DNA of 64,000 nucleotides from Polynucleobacter antarcticus (GTDB taxonomy: Bacteria; Pseudomonadota; Gammaproteobacteria; Burkholderiales; Burkholderiaceae). Made by a program: the position numbers and the translations under genes. Under the pieces are notes generated by a model. It worked only from the letters and a program-made list of their open reading frames with translations. It was not told where the DNA came from and searched no databases. Location of the stretch: assembly GCF_013307245.1 (NCBI RefSeq), contig NZ_CP028941.1, positions 1,426,001 through 1,490,000 of the forward strand, in the 5' to 3' direction. Positions 1 through 10,343 of the stretch are shown here, in pieces (positions within the stretch are counted from its first letter, which is position 1; each line of letters starts with the position of its first letter).

Positions 1-54
1 AGTGCAAAAAGGCCGAATTGCTCGGGGCGATCTCAATGCCTGATAGATCACTCA

Positions 55-71
55 TGCACTATTTAGGTGCA
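55..71. promoter_or_regulatory. Candidate NtrC (nitrogen regulator) operator
   Basis: The sequence TGCACT-ATTTA-GGTGCA fits the NtrC enhancer consensus TGCACY-N5-GGTGCA at every fixed position. It lies about 74 bases upstream of the ATP-grasp start codon. I could not find a convincing sigma-54 -24/-12 element between it and that gene. The site may therefore serve a divergent gene to the left of the window instead. The match is seen directly; its function is inferred. Confidence 0.5.
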
Positions 72-144
72 TAAAGAAGCGATTAAGCACCAAGCTACAC
101 CATATTTAAATCAAAAGTAGCACCCCAAGCATTAGTTTAGAAGG

Positions 145-1557
145 ATGAAATTGCCTTTTGACGAAATGCTCGACGCCAGCGGAAAAGCACGACCCCATTA
201 CCAAGCGTTTCATCAATGGCTCCAACAGCAAAGCGATACCCTCATGGGTCTTAAACGCGCCGAAGCGGATCTCATTTTCAGACGGGTTGGCATCACCTTT
301 GCAGTGTATGGCGATGATCTAGGTGCAGAGAGGACCATCCCTTTTGACCAAGTACCCCGTATTTTTACTGCCAAAGAATGGCAACAACTTGAAGCTGGAC
401 TACGCCAAAGGGTAAAAGCACTGAACCGCTTTATTTACGACGTCTATCACGAAGAAGAAATCATCAAGGCAGGAATTATTCCTGGAGAGCAAATTTATAA
501 CAATGCGCAATATCGCCCGGAGATGCGCAACGTCAACGTACCTCGAGATATTTATGCGCAGATTGCAGGTATTGATATTGTGCGTGCTGGCGAAGGGGAG
601 TTCTATGTCCTAGAGGACAATCTGCGCGTTCCCTCTGGAGTCTCTTATATGGTTGAAGACCGCAAGATGATGATGCGACTCTTCCCAGATCTGTTTCAGC
701 AATACCGTGTTGCACCTGTCGAGCACTATCCTGATTTTCTGTTGGAATGCTTGAAGTCGGTCAAGCCGGATGATGTCAAAAAACCCAATGTGGTGTTACT
801 CACCCCTGGCATGTATAACTCTGCATACTTTGAGCATAGCTATCTTGCACAACAGATGGGCATTGAATTAGTCGAAGGCAAAGACCTGTTTGTAAAAAAC
901 GAACAAGTCTTTATGCGCACTACCCAAGGGCCAGAACGGGTGGATGTGATCTACCGCCGAGTAGATGATGATTTTCTAGATCCCTTGGCATTTCGTTCTG
1001 ACTCGACTTTAGGTGTTGCTGGATTACTCTCAGCGCATCGGGCTGGCAATGTCACCCTAGCAAATGCGATTGGTACTGGTATCGCGGATGATAAATCTGT
1101 CTACCCTTATGTGCCAGACATGATTGAATTTTATTTAGGCGAGAAACCCATACTCAATAATGTACCTACTTTTCAATGTCGTAAACCAGAAGATCTTGCA
1201 TATACCCTCGCGCATTTAGAAAAACTCGTTGTCAAACTCACTCATGGTGCAGGAGGTTACGGCATGCTCGTAGGGCCTGCTTCCAGTAAAGCGGAGATTG
1301 AAGCATTTCGAGTTCATCTGATCGCTAACCCCGATCGTTACATAGCGCAACCCACTTTAGCCTTATCCACTTGCCCTACCTTTGTAGAATCCGGCATTGC
1401 ACCTCGTCACATTGACTTAAGACCCTTTGTACTCTCAGGAAAAACCATCAAGATGGTTCCTGGCGGCTTAACCCGAGTGGCACTCAAGGAGGGCTCTTTA
1501 GTAGTCAATTCTTCACAAGGTGGTGGCACTAAAGATACTTGGGTATTAGAGGCATGA
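145..1557 (+). CDS. Circularly permuted type 2 ATP-grasp protein (Anbu operon)
   Basis: 470-residue protein of the circularly permuted ATP-grasp family (COG2308, DUF404/DUF407). Such proteins are predicted to form amide or peptide bonds using ATP; the substrate is unknown. Recognisable family blocks are the N-terminal PFDEM segment followed by RVGITFAVYGDD, the central VLEDNLRVPSGVSYM block (about residues 156-170), VVLLTPG, and the C-terminal KLTHGAGGYGM and RPFVLSGK segments. It is the first gene of a four-gene run with alpha-E, transglutaminase and Anbu peptidase genes, the set that defines Anbu loci. The ATG at 145 abuts an AAGG, so the ribosome site is poor; I keep it because the family's N-terminal PFDEM motif is encoded right after it. 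Soluble, no signal peptide. Confidence 0.9.
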   Translation: MKLPFDEMLDASGKARPHYQAFHQWLQQQSDTLMGLKRAEADLIFRRVGITFAVYGDDLGAERTIPFDQVPRIFTAKEWQQLEAGLRQRVKALNRFIYDVYHEEEIIKAGIIPGEQIYNNAQYRPEMRNVNVPRDIYAQIAGIDIVRAGEGEFYVLEDNLRVPSGVSYMVEDRKMMMRLFPDLFQQYRVAPVEHYPDFLLECLKSVKPDDVKKPNVVLLTPGMYNSAYFEHSYLAQQMGIELVEGKDLFVKNEQVFMRTTQGPERVDVIYRRVDDDFLDPLAFRSDSTLGVAGLLSAHRAGNVTLANAIGTGIADDKSVYPYVPDMIEFYLGEKPILNNVPTFQCRKPEDLAYTLAHLEKLVVKLTHGAGGYGMLVGPASSKAEIEAFRVHLIANPDRYIAQPTLALSTCPTFVESGIAPRHIDLRPFVLSGKTIKMVPGGLTRVALKEGSLVVNSSQGGGTKDTWVLEA

Positions 1558-1570
1558 GGAATGGGTCACG

Positions 1571-2548
1571 ATGTTAAGCCGAACTGCTGATTGCTTATAT
1601 TGGATGGCGCGCTATACCGAGCGCGCAGAAAATACCGCCCGTATGTTGGATGTCAATCATCAAACGTCACTCTTGCCGCAACCTGCTGAATTTTTAGAGC
1701 AAAGCTGGAAAAAGCTACTGACGATCTCCAAGCTGGAAGAGGCTTTCTTAGAAAAGTATGATGTTGTCAATCGTGAAAACGTATTGGATTTCATGATCTA
1801 TGAAACGAGTAATCCATCGAGTATTGTGTCGTGTCTATTTTCTGCCAGGGAAAATGCGCGGGTCATTCGCGGCAGAATCACCTCGGAAGCCTGGGAAACC
1901 CAAAATACCACTTGGCTGGAATTGCAACATATCCTAGATGCCCGAAATCAATCAGACCCTAGCAGGCTGCTAGAGTGGGTCAAGCATCGTTGTCACCTCT
2001 TTAGAGGTGTGATGCACGGCACGATGCTGAAGAATGAAGCCTTTTACTTTATGAATGTAGGTACTTTGTTAGAGCGCGCCGATAACACGGCACGTATTCT
2101 AGAAACAAAGTACGAAGTGCAGGCAGATATCACCACACTGAATACAAATAACGATAGTAAAGAAGGGGCAGAAGGTAACTTCTTTGATTTTTACCATTGG
2201 GCTGCCCTACTTCGCTCCGTTTCTGCTTTTGAAATCTATCGTCAAATCTATTCGGATCAAGTAACACCAAAACAAGTGGCACAACTCTTGATTTTTAATA
2301 AGCAGATGCCGCGCTCCCTGGTCTGCTGTGTCAATGAATTAATCCCCCTGATTTCTGAAGTAAAGAACCAGCAATCTAAAGAAATTGAGCGCTTACTTGG
2401 CAAGCTCAAAGCCAGTCTGGATTACTCAGATATTGATGAGGTGTTTACTCAGGGTCTTGAAGAGTTTATTGAAGAATTCTTAGAACGTATTAATCACATT
2501 GCTGATGAATTCAGTAACGCTTACCTCATCCCCCTAGCTGTAGCCTAA
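1571..2548 (+). CDS. Alpha-E domain protein (Anbu operon)
   Basis: 325-residue, mostly helical protein of the alpha-E family (COG2307, DUF403). The start MLSRTADCLYWMARYTERAEN is the family's hallmark N-terminus; GTLLERADNTARIL (about residues 165-178) is a second conserved block. Alpha-E proteins are almost always encoded beside circularly permuted ATP-grasp proteins and are thought to be partners or adaptors in the same peptide-forming system; no activity is established. It begins 13 bases after the ATP-grasp stop, so the two are surely co-transcribed. No signal peptide or membrane segment is seen. Confidence 0.9.
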   Translation: MLSRTADCLYWMARYTERAENTARMLDVNHQTSLLPQPAEFLEQSWKKLLTISKLEEAFLEKYDVVNRENVLDFMIYETSNPSSIVSCLFSARENARVIRGRITSEAWETQNTTWLELQHILDARNQSDPSRLLEWVKHRCHLFRGVMHGTMLKNEAFYFMNVGTLLERADNTARILETKYEVQADITTLNTNNDSKEGAEGNFFDFYHWAALLRSVSAFEIYRQIYSDQVTPKQVAQLLIFNKQMPRSLVCCVNELIPLISEVKNQQSKEIERLLGKLKASLDYSDIDEVFTQGLEEFIEEFLERINHIADEFSNAYLIPLAVA

Positions 2549-2556
2549 AGATCCCC

Positions 2557-3354
2557 ATGCACCTGAAGATTCGTCATCGTACCGAATACCGCTATGAAAC
2601 CCCAGTCCGCTACTCAATACAAGAGCTGCGCCTTACCCCACCAGATGTTGCTGGCCAGCAAATCCATCAATGGAAAGTGAGTACTCCTATAAAAACGAGT
2701 AGCGCTCATGATGTCTTTGGCAATCTCTGTGGTGTTTTTGTACAAGAAACGCCGTATACGGCGATGATGATTGAGGCTGAAGGCGAGGTCCACACCCAAG
2801 ATGCCTTTGAATTCATAGATGAGCCCAAAGCAGTCTCCCCATACTATCTATTGCAACAAACGCACTTAACTGAGCCTACACCGCAAATGCTAGAGTTCTT
2901 CTTAGGCGCACTCCCCAAGAAAAATTCAGTAGATGAAGTTCTCAAGTTGGCCACCGCAGTACAAAATGCCATTCTGTATTTTCCAGGGCAAACCAATTTC
3001 GCCTCTACGGCAGCCCAATCCTTTGCTATGAAATCTGGGGTATGCCAAGATCATGCACACATCATGCTCGGTTTATGTCGCTCAGCAGGTATTCCAGCCA
3101 GGTATGTGAGTGGGTATTTTTTTGCAGAGGAGTCTCCTAACTTAGCCAGCCATGCCTGGATTGATTTTTGTGTCGATATCGATAAAGGACTTTGGGTTAG
3201 CGTAGATATTACCCATGCCTGCCTGATTGATGCCCGCCATATTCGCTTGGCGATTGGCAGAGACTACTATTCTGCAGCCCCAGTCAAAGGCGTACGCTCT
3301 GGCGGCGGTGGGGAAGAATTAAGTGCCAATATATCGATTGCGCAACTCAGTTAG
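2557..3354 (+). CDS. Transglutaminase-like cysteine protease (Anbu operon)
   Basis: 265-residue protein with an N-terminal bacterial transglutaminase-associated domain (MHLKIRHRTEYRYETPVRYS onward) and a C-terminal transglutaminase core. The probable catalytic triad is visible: Cys in SGVCQDHAHIMLGLCR (about residue 165), His in SHAWIDF, and Asp in VSVDITHA. The family is COG1305. It starts 8 bases after the alpha-E stop. In Anbu loci such proteins are proposed to cleave or cross-link the peptide product of the ATP-grasp enzyme; that role is inference. Cytoplasmic, with no export signal. Confidence 0.9.
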   Translation: MHLKIRHRTEYRYETPVRYSIQELRLTPPDVAGQQIHQWKVSTPIKTSSAHDVFGNLCGVFVQETPYTAMMIEAEGEVHTQDAFEFIDEPKAVSPYYLLQQTHLTEPTPQMLEFFLGALPKKNSVDEVLKLATAVQNAILYFPGQTNFASTAAQSFAMKSGVCQDHAHIMLGLCRSAGIPARYVSGYFFAEESPNLASHAWIDFCVDIDKGLWVSVDITHACLIDARHIRLAIGRDYYSAAPVKGVRSGGGGEELSANISIAQLS

Positions 3355-3425
3355 AGCGCCCATCATGAAACATCGATCAACGATAAAATAAAGACTATTG
3401 TCAAAAAAGATTAAAGGATAGTTGC

Positions 3426-4297
3426 ATGACGTATTGTGTTGGGCTTTGCCTGAAAGATGGACTCGTTTTTTATCGGATACGCGAACAAATGCAGGCGTAG
3501 ATCAAATTGGTACCTTTCGAAAGATGTCTCTTTTTCAAAAAGACGGGGATCGATTCTTTGCTTTAATGAGCGCAGGTAACTTAGCCATCACCCAAGCAGT
3601 AAAAGAAATCTTATTACAGGGTCAACTAATCAATGGCAAAAATCTTTGGAATGTTGAGAACACGCATGATGCTGCTGTTGTCATTGGAAATGCTATCAAG
3701 CAGGTCTATGATCGTGATCACAAAGCCCTAGAGAAGGCTGGTATTGATTTCAACTGCAATCTGATTTTTGGTGGGCAAGTGAAGGGTGAGCGCCCAAGAC
3801 TCTTTAACATCTATTCTGCAGGTAACTTTATTGAGACTACGCCTGAAACTTGTTACTTTCAGATTGGTGAATCTAAGTATGGCAAACCTATCTTAGATAG
3901 AGTGCTAAGTTTTGATACCCCATTGAGTCTCGCAACCAAGTGCGCCCTCATCTCAATGGACTCTACTATCAACAGTAATATCTCAGTAGGCCTTCCCTTA
4001 GATCTTCTGGTCTATGAAAAGAATACCTTGCAGGCAAATAAACTGGTCACCCTAGATGAGTCCAATCCCTACTTTCAGATGATCCATCGATCATGGGGAG
4101 AAAAACTGCGCGATGCCTTTAATTCCATTGCAGAACCGAGTTGGTCAGGTACAAGCCCTTCACGTTCCATAACTTCGCCTGCCAAGAAAATGGGTGTGAT
4201 ACCCATTCATCGAAGTGCTAAAGGAGCCAATGCCAGTAAGCCAATCTCCAAATCAATACCTAAAGGCAAGAAGAGCTCTTCAAAACAAAAAGCCTAG
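3426..4297 (+). pseudogene. Proteasome-like peptidase Anbu, frameshifted near its N-terminus
   Basis: The bulk of this gene encodes the Anbu family (ancestral beta subunit, COG3484), an N-terminal-nucleophile peptidase related to HslV and proteasome beta subunits. The expected start MTYCVGLCLKDGLVF is encoded from the ATG at 3426, with Thr2 as the nucleophile once Met is removed. The rest (SDTRTNAGVDQIGTFRKMSLF onward) lies in another frame. The break is a run of six T at 3466-3471; seven would join the frames. As read, the ATG frame stops at 3498-3500 after 24 residues. The long frame can only begin at a TTG (3422) and would lack the catalytic threonine. The basic, Ser/Lys-rich C-terminus (last 50 residues) is unusual. 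This could be a true inactivating mutation, a slippage switch or a sequence error. It closes the four-gene operon, 71 bases after the transglutaminase gene. Confidence 0.8.
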
Positions 4298-4314
4298 ATT
4301 TTCATCTAGGCTTT
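4289..4314. terminator. Bidirectional Rho-independent terminator
   Basis: A perfect 10-bp stem AAAGCCTAGA / TCTAGGCTTT with a 6-base loop overlaps the stop codon of the Anbu gene (TAG at 4295-4297). Read leftward, the stem is followed by a T-rich tract (TTTTTGTTTTG), so it best serves the converging ppsA gene. Rightward it is followed by a weaker T run and probably also ends the Anbu operon. Confidence 0.8.
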
Positions 4315-4357
4315 CGTAGTGATTACTTCAAACTTACTCTGACTAGTCTGAAAAAAA

Positions 4358-6760
4358 TTAAGCCTCTTTCTTACCAAGCATTTCCCAAGTAGCCACGACG
4401 CTATCTGGATTTAAAGAGATGGAAGTAATACCCTTAGAAACTAACCAGCGCGCAAAGTCAGGATGGTCTGAAGGGCCCTGACCGCAAATACCGACATACT
4501 TGTTTTGCTTAAGGCAAGCCTCAATCGAACGGGCAATCATAAACTCTACCGCTGGGTCACGCTCATCAAAATCAATCGCAAGCAATTCCATACCAGAGTC
4601 ACGATCTAGTCCCAAGGTCAACTGAGTCATGTCATTAGACCCAATTGAGAAACCATCAAAGTGTTCTAAGAATTGGTCTGCCAAAATAGCATTTGATGGG
4701 ATCTCGCACATCATGATGAGGCGCAAACCATTCTCGCCCCGCTTGAGCCCCAGCTTCTCCATCATTTCTATCACGCGCTTCGCTTGATTAATCGTCCGCA
4801 CAAAGGGCACCATGATCTCGACGTTATCTAAGCCCATGTCTTCACGAACCCGCTTCATGGCTGCACACTCTAAGGCAAAGGCTTCGCCAAAATCTGCAGA
4901 CACATAACGCGATGCGCCCCGGAAACCCAACATTGGATTTTCTTCATCCGGCTCGTAGCGCGATCCACCAATCAGTTTCTTATATTCATTCGATTTAAAG
5001 TCAGACAAGCGGACAATGACCGGCTTAGGATAGAAGGCAGCCGCAATCGTTGCTACACCCTCAACTAACTTGTCTTCATAAAACTGGCGTGGGCTGGCAT
5101 AACCGCGGGCAACACTTTCAACTGCCCGCTTCAAATCCGGATCAATATTGGGATACTCCAGAACTGCACGAGGATGCACGCCAATATAGTTATTAATAAT
5201 GAACTCCAGACGCGCTAGACCAACACCAGCGTTCGGGATTTGGCAGAAATCAAAGGCTAACTGAGGGTTACCGATATTCATCGTAATCTTTACCGGAATC
5301 TCTGGCAGAACACCACGAGATATTTCCGTTACCTCAGTCTCAATCAGGCCATCATAGATATGGCCTTCATCTCCTTCTGCACAAGATACGGTCACCATCA
5401 TGCCATCTTGCAAGTGCTCGGTTGCATCACCACAACCCACTACCGCAGGTACTCCCAGCTCACGAGCAATAATCGCTGCGTGACAAGTGCGACCACCCCG
5501 ATTGGTCACAATCGCAGAGGCACGTTTCATTACAGGCTCCCAATTCGGATCCGTCATATCGGCTACCAAAACATCGCCGGGCTGCACTCGATCCATTTCG
5601 CTTGGATCACGAATCACACGTACTGGACCAGCACCAATTTTTTGGCCAATCGCACGACCCTTAGCTAAAACTGAAGATTTGCCTTTTAACTTGTAGCGCA
5701 TCTCAACTTGACCAGCAGCCTGACTCTTCACTGTCTCTGGGCGGGCTTGCAAAATATAGATACGGCCATCTTGCCCATCCTTACCCCACTCGATATCCAT
5801 CGGACGACCGTAGTGTTTTTCGATAATGACGGCGTATTGAGCTAGTTCAGTAATATCAGCATCTTCTAGAGAAAAGCGATTACGCTTCTCTGGGCTAACG
5901 TCTACAGTGATTACCTTTTCAGCAGAGCCTGCAGGCGCAAATTGCATCTGAATTAATTTAGATCCTAAAGAACGGCGAATAATTGCCTTCTTCTGTTTTG
6001 CTAAGGTGGTTTTGAAAACATAAAACTCGTCAGGATTTACAGCACCCTGCACCACTGTCTCGCCTAAGCCATAACTTGAAGTAATAAACACCACATCTTC
6101 AAAGCCTGATTCCGTATCTAAGGTAAACATCACACCAGCAGCACCTAAGTCGGAACGCACCATACGCTGAATACCAGCGGATAAAGCCACTTCAGCATGC
6201 GCAAAACCTTTATGCACCCGATAGGAAATGGCACGGTCGTTATAAAGAGAAGCAAAAACTTCACGAATCTTTTTTAAGACATCGTCAATACCCTCGACAT
6301 TTAGAAAAGTTTCTTGCTGGCCTGCAAAAGAGGCATCTGGTAAATCTTCTGCAGTGGCAGAAGATCGCACGGCAAAAGAGCCCTTGCCAGAATCATCCAA
6401 TTTCTTAAATGCAATATGAATCTCTTCATTTAAGCGTGGCTGAAAAGGGGCAGCCTCAATCCAGCCACGAATTTCTTTTCCAGCCTCTGCTAAAGCACGA
6501 ACATCGTCAATATTCAGATTTTCTAAGCGCTTTTGTATTCGCTCAGTCAAATTATTGTGCTCTAAGAAATCACGAAAAGCTAAAGAAGTGGTGGCGAAGC
6601 CAGTAGGTACCCTTACACCTGTGGAGGATAACTGAGAAATCATCTCTCCTAATGAAGCATTTTTACCCCCGACAGACTCTATATCAGTCATACGGAGTTG
6701 CTCAAAAGGTAAAACATAGGCATTTGCTACATTGCTATTTTGTTGTGCTTGGTTGGACAT
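4358..6760 (-). CDS. ppsA: Phosphoenolpyruvate synthase
   Basis: About 800 residues. It converts pyruvate, ATP and water to phosphoenolpyruvate, AMP and phosphate in gluconeogenesis. Domains in order: N-terminal ATP-binding PEP/pyruvate-binding domain ([32 protein letters not shown]), the swivelling phosphohistidine domain with the catalytic His in [17 protein letters not shown], and the C-terminal PEP-utilising barrel ending with the reactive Cys in [14 protein letters not shown]. The frame is open further upstream, but the start at 6760 gives the usual MSNQAQQ-type N-terminus and has AGAGAG at a good distance. It is divergent from ppsR, which regulates it through the threonine in the NRGGRTCHA motif. 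It ends at the bidirectional terminator near 4,300. Confidence 0.96.
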   Translation of the reverse strand: MSNQAQQNSNVANAYVLPFEQLRMTDIESVGGKNASLGEMISQLSSTGVRVPTGFATTSLAFRDFLEHNNLTERIQKRLENLNIDDVRALAEAGKEIRGWIEAAPFQPRLNEEIHIAFKKLDDSGKGSFAVRSSATAEDLPDASFAGQQETFLNVEGIDDVLKKIREVFASLYNDRAISYRVHKGFAHAEVALSAGIQRMVRSDLGAAGVMFTLDTESGFEDVVFITSSYGLGETVVQGAVNPDEFYVFKTTLAKQKKAIIRRSLGSKLIQMQFAPAGSAEKVITVDVSPEKRNRFSLEDADITELAQYAVIIEKHYGRPMDIEWGKDGQDGRIYILQARPETVKSQAAGQVEMRYKLKGKSSVLAKGRAIGQKIGAGPVRVIRDPSEMDRVQPGDVLVADMTDPNWEPVMKRASAIVTNRGGRTCHAAIIARELGVPAVVGCGDATEHLQDGMMVTVSCAEGDEGHIYDGLIETEVTEISRGVLPEIPVKITMNIGNPQLAFDFCQIPNAGVGLARLEFIINNYIGVHPRAVLEYPNIDPDLKRAVESVARGYASPRQFYEDKLVEGVATIAAAFYPKPVIVRLSDFKSNEYKKLIGGSRYEPDEENPMLGFRGASRYVSADFGEAFALECAAMKRVREDMGLDNVEIMVPFVRTINQAKRVIEMMEKLGLKRGENGLRLIMMCEIPSNAILADQFLEHFDGFSIGSNDMTQLTLGLDRDSGMELLAIDFDERDPAVEFMIARSIEACLKQNKYVGICGQGPSDHPDFARWLVSKGITSISLNPDSVVATWEMLGKKEA

Positions 6761-6865
6761 AAAATACTCTCTAAAGATAAGGAAACTGGTCGAGCGGCCG
6801 AATACAATACGGCATACTTCACATAACACCTATTGTAGTGCTGCCCACGACCCCAAGGCCAATTT

Positions 6866-7693
6866 ATGTCTACCCAAACCCGTATTGTTTTTATCGTTTC
6901 TGACGGTACTGGTATTACTGCAGAGAACTTCAGTCAATCGATTTTGGCGCAATTTGAGGCCACTTTTAAGCACATTCGAATCCCTTTTGTGGATAGTACT
7001 GAAAAAGCGCATGATGCGGTTTCTAGCATCAATCAGGCAGCCTCTAAATACAGTGATCAGCCAATTGTTTTTACTACTCTGGTCAATCCTGAACTCAATA
7101 CGATCGTCAGCAAAGCAAATGGCCTAATTTTGGATATGTTCCAGACCTTTGTGGCTCCACTAGAAGATGCCTTAGGTATTAAATCAACCCATGCCATGAA
7201 TCGCCTGCACCACAATGCGGATACTGAGGCGTATAAAAACCGCATTGAAGCCATCAATTATTCCTTAGCTCACGATGATGGTCAGTCCAATAAAAACCTA
7301 GCAGAAGCAGATGTTATTTTGGTGGGTATCTCGCGCGTCGGTAAGACACCAACGAGCCTCTATTTAGCGATGCAGTATGGGATGAAAGCAGCCAACTACC
7401 CTTTAATACCTGAAGATTTTGAACGCGGACAATTGCCAAAAGATTTGATTGCGTATCGCAGTAAGATCTTTGGTCTGATGATTGATGCCGAGCGCTTATC
7501 TGAAATACGTAATGAGCGACGTCCAGGAAGCAATTATGCCAAGCTTGAGAACTGCCGTTATGAAATTAACGAAGCGACGGCCATGATGAAAAAACAATCT
7601 ATTCCCTGGGTGGTTACGACTAGTAAGTCCATCGAAGAGATTGCCACTACCATCCTACAGTCAATAAAGTCAGATAAAACGATCTTAGGTTAG
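6866..7693 (+). CDS. ppsR: PEP synthase regulatory protein (kinase/pyrophosphorylase)
   Basis: 275-residue member of the DUF299/PSRP family. It inactivates PpsA by ADP-dependent phosphorylation of a threonine next to the catalytic histidine and reactivates it by phosphate-dependent removal. Family marks are the N-terminal IVFIVSDGTGITAEN, the P-loop-like GISRVGKTPTS (about residues 152-162), and RLHHNADTEAY. The length matches the family (about 270). It is transcribed away from ppsA, its target, with about 105 bases between start codons. Its stop overlaps the stop of the converging RNA methyltransferase gene by 4 bases. Confidence 0.95.
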   Translation: MSTQTRIVFIVSDGTGITAENFSQSILAQFEATFKHIRIPFVDSTEKAHDAVSSINQAASKYSDQPIVFTTLVNPELNTIVSKANGLILDMFQTFVAPLEDALGIKSTHAMNRLHHNADTEAYKNRIEAINYSLAHDDGQSNKNLAEADVILVGISRVGKTPTSLYLAMQYGMKAANYPLIPEDFERGQLPKDLIAYRSKIFGLMIDAERLSEIRNERRPGSNYAKLENCRYEINEATAMMKKQSIPWVVTTSKSIEEIATTILQSIKSDKTILG

Positions 7694-8514
7694 CTTCGAC
7701 GCACGCGCACTGTCTCAAATAAGCAGATCGCTGCTGCGGTGGCTACATTTAAAGACTCCACCCTTGGGTCAATCGGAATAGAGATACTCTGTGCTTGTGC
7801 CATGAGATCTTCAGAGATACCCTGGCCTTCGCTACCCATGAGCCAAGCTACTGGATGCATCAATACTTTAGGCATAGCAAACACATCGAGCGTGCCATCG
7901 GCAGTTGCGGCTAATAAGGGTGCAGTGACAGCACTTAAGATCTGCTGATTAGACCAGCCTTCATACAAATCGAGTAAACGATGGGCTCCCATACCCGCAC
8001 GCAATACTTTGCTAGACCACAAGTGGGCACAACCGGATAGTGCAATCACTTGAGTAAACCCTGCAGCAGCGGCAGTACGCAAAATGGACCCTACATTACC
8101 AGCATCTTGTATGCGATCTAAAATAATCACATCACCAGATAGAGTGGCAATAGGCTGCTGCAGCGGGATACTCATTTTTGGTAAATCTAAGAGTCCTGCA
8201 ATCTGCGGGGCATTGGCTAATTCACTGAGCAGATGCCACAAACCGGCATCTAGCTGAAAAATACGAGTCTCAGGACACATTTCAATATGGGCGTAAACAG
8301 CTTGAGCAATCTCTGAATTTTGTAGTCCCACTTCAGAAGTCAGCAATACTTTTAGAGCGGGATCGCCAACCCAGGTTTGCACCAAGTGAATGCCCTCAAG
8401 CAATGCATGTCCGCTAGTCAGTCTGGCTTTTTGTCCTTTAGAACCCGTAGCCTGTAATAGATGAATCTCTTTAAATAAAGGGTTGTCTTTTGAGCTGATC
8501 AAGTCGATATGCAT
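7690..8514 (-). CDS. TrmH/SpoU-family RNA 2'-O-methyltransferase
   Basis: 274-residue SPOUT methyltransferase. Motif 1 is ILDRIQDAGNVGSILRTAAAAGF (about residues 147-169, NxGxxxRxA core). Motifs 2 and 3 are AWLMGSEGQGIS and IPIDPRVESLNVATAAAICLFE near the C-terminus, which form the trefoil knot and bind S-adenosylmethionine. An N-terminal substrate-binding domain precedes it. The exact rRNA or tRNA target cannot be read from the sequence, so no symbol is given. It lies 8 bases after rnhB in the leftward cluster and overlaps the ppsR 3' end by 4 bases. Confidence 0.9.
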   Translation of the reverse strand: MHIDLISSKDNPLFKEIHLLQATGSKGQKARLTSGHALLEGIHLVQTWVGDPALKVLLTSEVGLQNSEIAQAVYAHIEMCPETRIFQLDAGLWHLLSELANAPQIAGLLDLPKMSIPLQQPIATLSGDVIILDRIQDAGNVGSILRTAAAAGFTQVIALSGCAHLWSSKVLRAGMGAHRLLDLYEGWSNQQILSAVTAPLLAATADGTLDVFAMPKVLMHPVAWLMGSEGQGISEDLMAQAQSISIPIDPRVESLNVATAAAICLFETVRVRRS

Positions 8515-8522
8515 ATTGACGA

Positions 8523-9116
8523 TTATCGACTATGCAAGGTTAAAACATCGCGCACCGGTGAAAAACTGCGACGATGCTCCTCACATGCACCAAACTCTTT
8601 TAAGGCAGCGACATGGGCCTGCGTCGGATAACCCATATGTGTTGCAAACCCATATTGAGGGTGACGCTCATGCAAAGCGGCCATCTGACGGTCCCGAGTC
8701 ACTTTAGCCAATATAGAAGCTGCTGAGATAGCTGGTTCTTTGGTATCGCCTTTTACGATGGCTTCTGCCGCAATGGGCAATTCAGGGCAACGGTTACCAT
8801 CGATTAGGGCTTTATCAGGCCACCCACCCAAACGCGTAGTGAGATCTTCAATCGCTCGACGCATCGCTAACATCGTTGCTTGCAAAATATTGATGTGATC
8901 AATTTCTGCTGGGCTTGCCTGACCAATCCCCCATGCTTTTGCCTTGAGCTGAATTTGTTCGAACAAAAATTCACGGCGCGCAGCGGATAATTTCTTAGAA
9001 TCTTTTAAACCTACGATGGGATTTTCTGGATCTAATACGACTGCGCCAGCTACGACTGCGCCAGCTAGAGGGCCTCGCCCTGCCTCATCCACACCGCAAA
9101 TCCAAATCAGACTCAT
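8523..9116 (-). CDS. rnhB: Ribonuclease HII
   Basis: 197 residues, the usual length. It cleaves RNA in RNA-DNA hybrids and single ribonucleotides in DNA. The family signature [20 protein letters not shown] (about residues 7-26) carries the first catalytic Asp-Glu pair; further acidic residues are in ALIDGNRCP and the later DGD-like positions. The motif [13 protein letters not shown] is also conserved. It sits 9 bases downstream of lpxB, the usual lpxA-lpxB-rnhB order in proteobacteria. Confidence 0.96.
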   Translation of the reverse strand: MSLIWICGVDEAGRGPLAGAVVAGAVVLDPENPIVGLKDSKKLSAARREFLFEQIQLKAKAWGIGQASPAEIDHINILQATMLAMRRAIEDLTTRLGGWPDKALIDGNRCPELPIAAEAIVKGDTKEPAISAASILAKVTRDRQMAALHERHPQYGFATHMGYPTQAHVAALKEFGACEEHRRSFSPVRDVLTLHSR

Positions 9117-9125
9117 TGGATTAAC

Positions 9126-10337
9126 TCACCCACCAACATGTTTTTTACCAGCAGAAACTTGGGCAAGCGTTTGCGCTACAGCTTGGGCTACTAATAAACC
9201 AGTAGGCCGGCGCAAGGTCTCATGTATCTGAGCAAAACGCATTTGTAATTGACTGACTTGAGCGGGGTAGTTGAGCCAATCGAGTAAGGCATCTGCCAAC
9301 TTATGTGGAGTAGCATCATCTTGCAATAACTCCGGCACCAGAAATTCACCGGCTAGAATATTGGGTAGTCCTACGTATGGCAAGTAGCCCTGCCGTTTCA
9401 TAATCTGAGCAGTGAGCCAAGGCACCTTATAAGAAATCACCATCGGTTTTTTCCACAGCGCCGCTTGTAAAGTAGCAGTACCACTGGCAATGAGCACTAC
9501 ATCCGCAGCCTCTAGGATGAGATCTGCCTCACCATCAAGCAAATGAATCTGTAGATCGGGGTGCGCTTCTACAGTGCGCTTCAGTAAAATCTCTAGGGGC
9601 TCACGTAAGCGTGGCGTAGCTACCGGGATTAAGAAATGCAGTGGCTGCCCCCGCATGCGCTGTGCAAGCTCTACCATGGTGTCAAAAAAGATTGGAGCAA
9701 TCAGCTCAATTTCAGAACCACGACTTCCAGGTAGTACAGCAATGATCGTGCCATCTAATGCATCGTGAGAGATATTTAGGATCTCGCAGAGGCGTTTTTT
9801 AGCTTGGGCTGGATGAGGCTCAAGCGGAATCTCGCTGGCTAAAGGATGTCCAACATAGGTAGCATTCATCCCAGCTTGCTCATAAATCTCTAGCTCAAAT
9901 GGAAAAATACACAGCATTCTTTCTACTGCCTGCTTAATCTTTTTAATCCGCCCTGCCCGCCATGCCCAAATAGAAGGAGAGACAAAATGTAATGTAGGTA
10001 TGCCAGCTTTACGCAAGGCCAATTCAACGCCTAAGTTAAAGTCTGGCGCATCAATCCCGAGATACACATCCGGCCTATCATCACCAAGCAAATTGGCAAT
10101 TAATTCGCGACGTAGTTTCAGAATGGCGGGGAGCTGCTTGATCGCCTCAACATAGCCACGCACACTCAAGGTCTCCATCGGCCAGTCTGAACGCAAACCT
10201 ACCGCCTGCATGCGCGGACCACCAACACCATACACCTCGAGATGGGCGGTATCCGGAATTTGTTTTAGAGCACTGAGTACTGGTGCAGCAAGCAAGTCCC
10301 CTGAAGGCTCTCCAGCAACACAGGCTAATTTAGGCAC
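9126..10337 (-). CDS. lpxB: Lipid-A-disaccharide synthase
   Basis: 403 residues, family GT19. It joins UDP-2,3-diacylglucosamine and lipid X to make the lipid A disaccharide at the inner membrane. Visible blocks are the N-terminal [48 protein letters not shown] and [10 protein letters not shown], followed by the C-terminal [20 protein letters not shown] donor-binding segment. It starts 6 bases after lpxA and belongs to the lpxD-fabZ-lpxA-lpxB operon. Confidence 0.96.
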   Translation of the reverse strand: MPKLACVAGEPSGDLLAAPVLSALKQIPDTAHLEVYGVGGPRMQAVGLRSDWPMETLSVRGYVEAIKQLPAILKLRRELIANLLGDDRPDVYLGIDAPDFNLGVELALRKAGIPTLHFVSPSIWAWRAGRIKKIKQAVERMLCIFPFELEIYEQAGMNATYVGHPLASEIPLEPHPAQAKKRLCEILNISHDALDGTIIAVLPGSRGSEIELIAPIFFDTMVELAQRMRGQPLHFLIPVATPRLREPLEILLKRTVEAHPDLQIHLLDGEADLILEAADVVLIASGTATLQAALWKKPMVISYKVPWLTAQIMKRQGYLPYVGLPNILAGEFLVPELLQDDATPHKLADALLDWLNYPAQVSQLQMRFAQIHETLRRPTGLLVAQAVAQTLAQVSAGKKHVGG

Positions 10338-10343
10338 TAGCCT

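Noticed and set aside
72..144. Sigma-54 promoter for the Anbu operon
   Set aside because: AGCACCCCAAGCA is loosely similar, but the spacing between the conserved GG and GC positions is two bases short.
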